Below, piece by piece: positions 59,941-64,000 of a DNA stretch of 64,000 nucleotides. The notes below the pieces were generated by a model, which saw only the letters and a list, made by a program, of their open reading frames with translations, was not told the DNA's origin and ran no database searches. The DNA is from a virus. Position 1 is the stretch's first letter. Each line of letters starts with the position of its first letter. The stretch covers positions 44,526 through 108,525 of the IMG/VR virus record IMGVR_UViG_3300020478_000004; one strand, written 5' to 3'. A program made the position numbers and the translations under genes.

Positions 59941-60156
59941 CTATCGAACATTTCGGTGATAACCGAAAACATTCTTAACGCCCGTATTCAATTCTTCAAT
60001 CACCCCGGGCTTGGTGATCATAGTGACATTTCTGGCACCATTTATGATTTTGATTGTATCCTTCCCTGATAGGGTAGTTCCGCCAATTTGCATAGTCGAG
60101 CAAGCCGACATCGAAATAGCGACAACCAAAGCCAAAAATACTCTAGTTATTCTCAT
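59941..60156 (-). CDS. Small lipoprotein (71 aa)
   Basis: Signal VFLALVVAISMSAC with lipobox MSAC at about residue 19. GGTTLSGKDTIKIINGARN follows. Overlaps the gene upstream by 14 bases. Confidence 0.65.
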   Translation of the reverse strand: MRITRVFLALVVAISMSACSTMQIGGTTLSGKDTIKIINGARNVTMITKPGVIEELNTGVKNVFGYHRNVR

Positions 60157-60325
60157 CTTGAGTCCTAATAGTTAAGATCCCAAAAACAATCATCATGCCT
60201 GCCATCGTAAAGCACAATCCCCAATTGTCTTGTTCGTAGCCTGTAGGACCGTCAATCGCCCCTACTGCCATAATCGCTGATAGAATAAATCCTATTGCGA
60301 AGATCGTGTTCAAAATACTTTTCAT
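60143..60325 (-). CDS. Two-helix membrane protein (60 aa)
   Basis: From ATG 60325, set by GAGAGGG. Helices near 4-22 (IFAIGFILSAIMAVG) and 36-53 (CFTMAGMMIVFGIL). Confidence 0.55.
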   Translation of the reverse strand: MKSILNTIFAIGFILSAIMAVGAIDGPTGYEQDNWGLCFTMAGMMIVFGILTIRTQDENN

Positions 60326-60355
60326 CGTTTTAGCCCTCTCTTTCATTATGTGTAT

Positions 60356-60384
60356 ATAATACACTCAAAAGCTGAGCTTGTCAA
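60356..60384 (-). promoter_or_regulatory. Early promoter TTGACA-N17-TATTAT
   Basis: Leftward; for 60143-60325 and the lipoprotein. Confidence 0.8.
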
Positions 60385-60392
60385 CCATTTAT

Positions 60393-61043
60393 TTACCGCA
60401 GAAATGTGTGGTTTCCTATGGTAGTGATATAGGTATATGACCCTGCCCAGCTAGGATTCACCAAATTGTGGTTATAATAGAAGACAGCCCCGTCTGTATT
60501 GTCCCTTAAATCAATGTAGTTCCCATACCCTAGGGTCCAGGCCGCTACGGTTAGAGAGTCTGCCCAAGCCTTAGCATTAGATTCAATAGTGACTCCAGTC
60601 TTCTCTTTGTTAGCCCAGATCTTGTCAGCTTTCCCATCACAGTACCAGCTGAACTGACATTTGTGTTTTATAGGGTAATAAATTGCATCGTCTTCTGGGG
60701 TTTGCTTGGTCTTCCAGCTCTCCCTCTTGGGACCTTGCTGAACTACCATACAATATGTCTCAGGCCATCTCTTATCTTTAACACGATTCCTTGTGACGTT
60801 CGCCACAGCCGCCTTACCTTCGATTGATTCTGCTCTCGCTTCGAAGTAGATGTTTTCAGCAAGACATACCAAGTCAGAAACATTGTCCACCTTAAATTCG
60901 TTGATCTTATCGAACAGAATCATTTGAGCTTGGCCTGTAAGTTCAGCCGCCCCAAGCTTCTGTTCATAGACCATATCGGTCTTTGCTGGCGAGGCGGTAT
61001 ATATCGCCGCCCCTACCATTGTTGCGAGCATAAACTTATTCAC
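60393..61043 (-). CDS. Cell wall hydrolase (SleB/CwlJ family)
   Basis: 216 residues, GTG start 61043 overlapping the previous stop (GTGA) with GGAGC before it. A signal-like N terminus (KFMLATMVGAAIYTASPA) precedes the hydrolase: CLAENIYFEARAE (catalytic Glu), GKAAVANVTRNRVKD and CQFSWYCDGK are SleB family motifs. It cleaves peptidoglycan; likely endolysin or spanin-assisted lysis enzyme. It is unusual that it lies in an early-type cluster. Confidence 0.85.
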   Translation of the reverse strand: MNKFMLATMVGAAIYTASPAKTDMVYEQKLGAAELTGQAQMILFDKINEFKVDNVSDLVCLAENIYFEARAESIEGKAAVANVTRNRVKDKRWPETYCMVVQQGPKRESWKTKQTPEDDAIYYPIKHKCQFSWYCDGKADKIWANKEKTGVTIESNAKAWADSLTVAAWTLGYGNYIDLRDNTDGAVFYYNHNLVNPSWAGSYTYITTIGNHTFLR

Positions 61044-61246
61044 GGATAGTTGCTCCAAATTTCATTCCACATCTCACCAAGCTGATCTTCAATCTCGTCG
61101 TTGTCATCTTGGATCGCAGGATAGGTTAGTTTCTCTCTGATCGTGCCCAATGCTTCAGCAAACGATTCTGACTCTTTCATAATGTCTTCAGCATCGCTCC
61201 AGAATTTCTCTTCTAGATCCATAAGCCAATTTTTAACTGCACCCAT
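61040..61246 (-). CDS. Small acidic helical protein (68 aa)
   Basis: GGAGGTGG before the ATG. FWSDAEDIMKESESFAEALGTIREKL is a helix; ends with EMWNEIWSNYP. Overlaps both neighbours. Confidence 0.5.
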   Translation of the reverse strand: MGAVKNWLMDLEEKFWSDAEDIMKESESFAEALGTIREKLTYPAIQDDNDEIEDQLGEMWNEIWSNYP

Positions 61247-61617
61247 TACGCCACCTCCTCTGGAAATGGCATAGCAACGTCATCCTTCGCGTCGCCCTGT
61301 TGCCTGTTCAATGCTTCGTTGACCAAGTCAACTGCTGACATATTAAATCCACCAATATGCCAATCATATGTGTGATATGGAGTTTCGTCTAACTTCCAAT
61401 CATATATTGTAGCCGGAATCATTACTTCGTCGCCATACTCGTCTACAACCGTAAACTCAATATGCCATTCACAAGTGGTTTTGTCGCCTCTTTCTAAAAT
61501 CGGCTCGCCAAAACATTCAATCAACGAATTGTAATCCGTTTTGACATAGCCCATCAGCGACGTACCGCTAATCGACATATTATCGTTGCTTCTGTTTTCT
61601 ATGTTTATTATTTGCAT
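61246..61617 (-). CDS. Conserved early protein (123 aa)
   Basis: SISGTSLMGYVKTDYNSLIECFGEPILERGDKTTCEW and IYDWKLDETPYHTYDWHIGG form an alpha/beta domain that I recall from phages and plasmids of many bacteria. Function unknown. First gene of the unit with its own promoter. Confidence 0.6.
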   Translation of the reverse strand: MQIINIENRSNDNMSISGTSLMGYVKTDYNSLIECFGEPILERGDKTTCEWHIEFTVVDEYGDEVMIPATIYDWKLDETPYHTYDWHIGGFNMSAVDLVNEALNRQQGDAKDDVAMPFPEEVA

Positions 61618-61648
61618 TTCGCCCTCGCTTTGTTAAGTTTATATTACT

Positions 61649-61677
61649 ACTATACTACCAAAATATCAGTTTGTCAA
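61649..61677 (-). promoter_or_regulatory. Early promoter TTGACA-N17-TATAGT
   Basis: Leftward; for 61246-61617. Confidence 0.75.
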
Positions 61678-61778
61678 CCTTTTTTTGGTTCCCGCCCAAC
61701 CTTGCTTTTATAACGCATTTTGGTTGGGCGATGTTTGTTGGGAGCTTCAGTCTGTGACCAGTATTCCCAACGGCCGTT
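61678..61778 (-). ncRNA. Candidate RNA with two hairpins between tandem promoters
   Basis: The promoter at 61785 would begin a transcript with no ORF. It has a GTTGGGA/TCCCAAC stem (61737-61771) and a nine-base CGCCCAACC/GGTTGGGCG stem (61693-61730), then meets the next promoter. No T tract follows on this strand. Confidence 0.4.
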
Positions 61779-61784
61779 AATATT

Positions 61785-61813
61785 ATACTACAACCAAATT
61801 AGGAGTTTGTCAA
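61785..61813 (-). promoter_or_regulatory. Early promoter TTGACA-N17-TAGTAT
   Basis: Leftward, just after the 61817 gene. Precedes no ORF for about 165 bases. Confidence 0.7.
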
Positions 61814-61816
61814 CCC

Positions 61817-62182
61817 CTAATCTGCTCTACTTGCCCCGTATGCTGAAATGCCATATTGCTCTAAAACCTTAGCATAAGCATCAGCACCAATTTCTTTGCA
61901 ATCCATCGACTGACCGTGATGATCACCTGGGTTCCAAAGTGTCAAGCCTCGTCTATAGCTCTTCTTGAATCCCACTTGAGCGAACGCCTTACCCAGCTTC
62001 GTGCTCAATTTCATTGTAGGTAGCTCTACCCAAGCAAAACCACAATACATAGGTTCGCCGTATTCGTTGCCACCCGTCTTAGCATTCCAATCAGCTAACC
62101 AATCAGCGATCGCTGTTTTGGCTACCAATGATGCTTTGTGGTGAATTTCCGGAACCATTTCCGGTGTTATAGTTGTCTGCAT
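61817..62182 (-). CDS. Conserved early protein (121 aa)
   Basis: From ATG 62182, set by GGAGGGC. YCGFAWVELPTMKLSTKLGKAF and LTLWNPGDHHGQSMDCKEIGADAYAKVL are a conserved pattern I recall from phages. Possibly nucleic-acid related; unknown. Confidence 0.6.
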   Translation of the reverse strand: MQTTITPEMVPEIHHKASLVAKTAIADWLADWNAKTGGNEYGEPMYCGFAWVELPTMKLSTKLGKAFAQVGFKKSYRRGLTLWNPGDHHGQSMDCKEIGADAYAKVLEQYGISAYGASRAD

Positions 62183-62209
62183 ATTGCCCTCCGTTGTGTT
62201 CATACTATT

Positions 62210-62238
62210 ATAATACCACCTTTGCTCCGAAATGTCAA
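62210..62238 (-). promoter_or_regulatory. Early promoter TTGACA-N17-TATTAT
   Basis: Leftward; for 61817-62182. Confidence 0.8.
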
Positions 62239-62281
62239 CCCCTAATTTCCAAAAAATTCGAATTATTTTTGGCTGAGCACA

Positions 62282-62309
62282 AGTGTTGCAAAAATGCAAC
62301 ACTTTTTTT
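62282..62309 (+). terminator. Rightward intrinsic terminator AGTGTTGCA/TGCAACACT + T7
   Basis: Nine-base stem, AAAA loop and seven T on the plus strand. An outer AGCACAA/TTGTGCT stem makes it usable from both sides, though the T run favours rightward transcripts. Confidence 0.8.
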
Positions 62310-62325
62310 GTGCTGTAAATAGTTG

Positions 62326-62736
62326 TTATAATTGCTCGTCCATATCACTTGCTAAACTTATAACTTCTTCATTATTATATTTGTATTTTTCACTAAATGC
62401 ATTTAGCTCAGCTAAACAAAGCATAAACTCAAGCTCATTTTCATGTAAATGCAAAGCTTCGTAAAATGCTTCTGTTTCGCCTTCTTCATCACTTATTAAA
62501 TGCTTTAAATTTTTATTAATGTAATCCACATCTTTTCTACTATATGCATCACTCATAATTCCGCTATCACACATATAATGTGCAATACCGCCAATTAATG
62601 TAGCACAATAATCTCCAACTACTTCTTTATATTTGTTTACTATTGTTTGCAATTCTGCTTTTTCACTTGCATTAATTGTATTAATTGCATAGTACCACTC
62701 GTTTGTATATTTGCATTGTATTAGTTTTTTAAGCAT
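62326..62736 (-). CDS. Early protein, unknown (136 aa)
   Basis: Helical with NEWYYAINTINASEKAELQTIVNKY and EALHLHENELEFMLCLAEL. More AT-rich and with different codon feel (GCA, CTT) from the genes to its left, so it may be of separate origin. First gene of the leftward early region. Confidence 0.5.
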   Translation of the reverse strand: MLKKLIQCKYTNEWYYAINTINASEKAELQTIVNKYKEVVGDYCATLIGGIAHYMCDSGIMSDAYSRKDVDYINKNLKHLISDEEGETEAFYEALHLHENELEFMLCLAELNAFSEKYKYNNEEVISLASDMDEQL

Positions 62737-62775
62737 AAGCCCTCACATTTTTTAAGTATTAATAACATTATAATA

Positions 62776-62804
62776 ATTGTAGCATAAGCTGTTCCAAAAT
62801 GCAA
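62776..62804 (-). promoter_or_regulatory. Promoter TTGCAT-N17-TACAAT
   Basis: Leftward and weaker than the others; a TATAAT also lies nearby at 62767-62772. Confidence 0.45.
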
Positions 62805-62858
62805 GCCACAAAATGCACTATTCTAAAAATAAATCTGCTTTCAAAATGCATTTTTTGG

Positions 62859-62887
62859 TTGACAACGTCTCCAAAATATGTTATAAT
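62859..62887 (+). promoter_or_regulatory. Rightward promoter TTGACA-N17-TATAAT (perfect)
   Basis: Consensus boxes; preceded by TTTTTTGG. Confidence 0.85.
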
Positions 62888-62893
62888 AAACTA

Positions 62894-62985
62894 CGGCTCT
62901 GGTGCCTGAAGGTCCATATATGTCTTTTGGCCCCCCTGGCCACTATATCTAGTCTAAAAAAAGATGGGGCCAAACCGTCTTTTTT
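62894..62985 (+). ncRNA. Candidate small RNA (about 92 nt)
   Basis: Begins seven bases after a perfect -10 box and ends at an intrinsic terminator; no start codon with ribosome site inside. Contains a GGCC...GGCC stem. Confidence 0.5.
62960..62985 (+). terminator. Terminator AAAGATGG/CCGTCTTT + T run
   Basis: Eight pairs (one G-U) and a seven-base loop. The T run joins directly to the next promoter. Confidence 0.8.
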
Positions 62986-62987
62986 GG

Positions 62988-63016
62988 TTGACTTCTACCC
63001 CGAAAGATCGTATTAT
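62988..63016 (+). promoter_or_regulatory. Rightward promoter TTGACT-N17-TATTAT
   Basis: Starts three bases after the preceding terminator. No ORF follows for about 260 bases. Confidence 0.75.
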
Positions 63017-63139
63017 AATAATACAACCGGAGCAAGAGACGGCGCTCACCAAAAAAAGAGTAAGGTTAAGTCAAACCAGCCGCAGAAAAACTTCGTTACT
63101 CAAAGGCTGGGCCGAACTCTGACCTGAGACTCAGAGCCC

Positions 63140-63160
63140 TAAGTCATTGAAATCATTGGA
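63140..63160 (+). repeat. 21-bp repeat TAAGTCATTGAAATCATTGGA
   Basis: Second copy; one base differs from the copy at 59051. Not beside a promoter. Confidence 0.6.
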
Positions 63161-63234
63161 GAATTTTGGAAGGCACCTTCAGGCCACCGAACGACCCCAA
63201 GAGGCCCCTCATCCAATCCATTAAATCGGCGACA

Positions 63235-63255
63235 TAAGTCATTGGAATCATTAGA
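63235..63255 (+). repeat. 21-bp repeat TAAGTCATTGGAATCATTAGA
   Basis: Third copy, 19 of 21 identical to the second. It covers the -35 box of the next promoter. Confidence 0.6.
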
Positions 63256-63270
63256 CTTTTCTGCTATAAT
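63242..63270 (+). promoter_or_regulatory. Rightward promoter TTGGAA-N17-TATAAT
   Basis: Weak -35, perfect -10, eight bases before ATG 63279. The -35 lies in the third copy of the 21-bp repeat. Confidence 0.6.
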
Positions 63271-63278
63271 AATTAGAT

Positions 63279-63473
63279 ATGAGACTTAGAAATCCTAAAT
63301 TCAAGAAAAGTATTCGAGATGATCTGCTGAAAAAACCTCAGGTAAATTCTGAAGAAAGTATAGCTAAATTAAAGCCCGAAGAAAATGCTATTAAAGTTCC
63401 GCCAAAAAATGAAGTTAAAAAATTATGGTGGAGCAAATACGAAGCAAACCTCAAAAATCCAAAATCCAAATAA
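63279..63473 (+). CDS. Small basic protein (64 aa)
   Basis: RLRNPKFKKSIRDDLLKKP and KLWWSKYEANLKNPKSK are Lys-rich; may bind nucleic acid. Starts eight bases after a TATAAT box, so nearly leaderless, and stops at the edge of the iteron array. Confidence 0.5.
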   Translation: MRLRNPKFKKSIRDDLLKKPQVNSEESIAKLKPEENAIKVPPKNEVKKLWWSKYEANLKNPKSK

Positions 63474-63474
63474 C

Positions 63475-63619
63475 AGTGAAGAGGCGGTCAGTGAAAACCC
63501 AATTGACCTAAACCTAGTGAAGGCCAAAAACCTAGTGAGCCTTCAGTTAGCCCACAGTGAGAACCCAGTGACCTTATACAGTGAGAGGCCTAGTGATCTA
63601 TATAGTGAGGACCTAGTAA
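63475..63619 (+). repeat. AGTGA iteron array
   Basis: AGTGA at 63475, 63490, 63516, 63534, 63556, 63567, 63580, 63592 and 63604, with AGTTA at 63545 and AGTAA at 63615. From 63534 on the step is 11-13 bases, about one helical turn. Common flank is CC(T/A)AGTGAG. Confidence 0.65.
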
Positions 63620-63973
63620 AGGCTGAGGCATCCCTTCATTGCTCCCCTCAGCCACTATAGAGAGAACTATACCCCTATGGTTCAGAAGCGAGCAATCCCT
63701 AATACGCCACAGGCGAGCGAGAGAAGGCCGGAGGCCTGATCGAATACCACCACGCCTACTATATAGGGGCGGCTATTCAAGGATATCAGATCATGGCCTC
63801 ACGGTTTTGGATCATTCTGTGTAGGTTTTTTACACAATTCAAAATCTCTGAGAAAGGTGAGAGGAGGGTGGCGAGAGGCATAGTTTGAATACTCCCACAT
63901 AGCCGAAAGGATTCATCCAATCAACGCCACTTCTTTCCAAACCATACTATACTCACTACCAGGAGGACCAAGA
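63620..63973. other. Non-coding stretch after the iterons
   Basis: About 350 bases; GGCC-rich short palindromes (near 63732), a TGTGTA/TACACA hairpin near 63818 and no gene that I can support. Confidence 0.45.
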
Positions 63974-64000
63974 ATGCGAGGTGCTCGTAAGGTGTCATAA
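63974..64000 (+). CDS. Eight-codon ORF with perfect ribosome site (leader peptide?)
   Basis: AGGAGG at 63961, seven-base spacing, ATG 63974, stop at the last base of the window. Could be a leader peptide of a gene outside the window or chance. Confidence 0.25.
   Translation: MRGARKVS

Larger units (their letters stand above)
62737..63278. other. Non-coding divergent region
   Basis: About 540 bases with three rightward promoters, one leftward promoter, one terminator, two copies of the 21-bp repeat and no convincing gene. The 104-residue frame at 62813-63127 runs through these signals and is rejected. Confidence 0.6.

Noticed and set aside
61044-61058. TTG start for the SleB hydrolase
   Set aside because: GTG 61043 has a better ribosome site, overlaps the previous stop and begins a signal-like segment.
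62813-63127. 104-residue open frame on the plus strand
   Set aside because: It runs through two consensus promoters and an intrinsic terminator, has no ribosome site and looks unlike a protein.
63475-63619. CRISPR array
   Set aside because: Repeat units are only five to eight bases, spacing is 11-18 bases and there are no cas genes.
63385-63660. 91-residue frame with SEN/SER repeats over the iteron array
   Set aside because: Overlaps a better-supported ORF, and the repeats fall in different frames, so the DNA rather than the protein is repeated.

Overview
The window is about 64 kb of a T4-like myovirus from the sea. Diagnostic genes are a contractile tail sheath and tail tube, head completion protein gp4, terminase gp16/gp17, gp32, UvsX, UvsY, UvsW, primase gp61 and helicase gp41. 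By eye the DNA is very AT-rich, and the accessory genes (2OG-Fe(II) oxygenases, glycosyltransferases, ClpP, peroxiredoxin, DnaE-like fragment) are of the kind seen in cyanophages and pelagiphages. The host is therefore probably a low-GC marine bacterium, possibly SAR11-like. That is inference. Neither end looks like a genome end: the first gene is cut.

Layout. (1) 1-13,100, rightward: structure and packaging genes, many behind the T4 late promoter motif TATAAATA. (2) 13,100-17,400: gp32, uvsX, uvsY, peroxiredoxin and a nucleotidyltransferase-cupin fusion. (3) 17,400-23,450: methyltransferase and glycosyltransferase island. (4) 23,450-44,850: replication genes (UvsW, primase, helicase, DnaE-like fragment) mixed with oxygenases, methyltransferases, cupins, ClpP, a carbamoyltransferase and many small overlapping genes. 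(5) 43,650-44,940: a class II aminoacyl-tRNA synthetase-like gene followed six bases later by a tRNA with a long variable arm and an Asn (GUU) anticodon. (6) 44,894-54,975, leftward: metalloprotease-like protein, tiny membrane proteins and an amino-acid catabolism cassette (saccharopine/lysine dehydrogenase-like, proline dehydrogenase, aldehyde dehydrogenase, ferredoxin, 2-oxoacid:ferredoxin oxidoreductase beta). (7) 55,000-62,740, leftward: an early-type region of short genes, nearly every cluster with its own TTGACA-N17-TATAAT promoter. (8) 62,740-64,000: mostly non-coding, with rightward promoters, a candidate small RNA and an AGTGA iteron array.

How it works together. Host sigma-70-type promoters should fire the early region and some replication genes; in three cases the ATG lies exactly six bases after the -10 box, which implies leaderless mRNAs. 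Late genes carry TAAATA, again often exactly five bases from ATG. The oxygenase/methyltransferase/glycosyltransferase genes probably build or modify glycans or proteins, but their substrates cannot be read from sequence. The synthetase-tRNA pair and the lysine/proline-to-ferredoxin cassette are the two most unusual systems.
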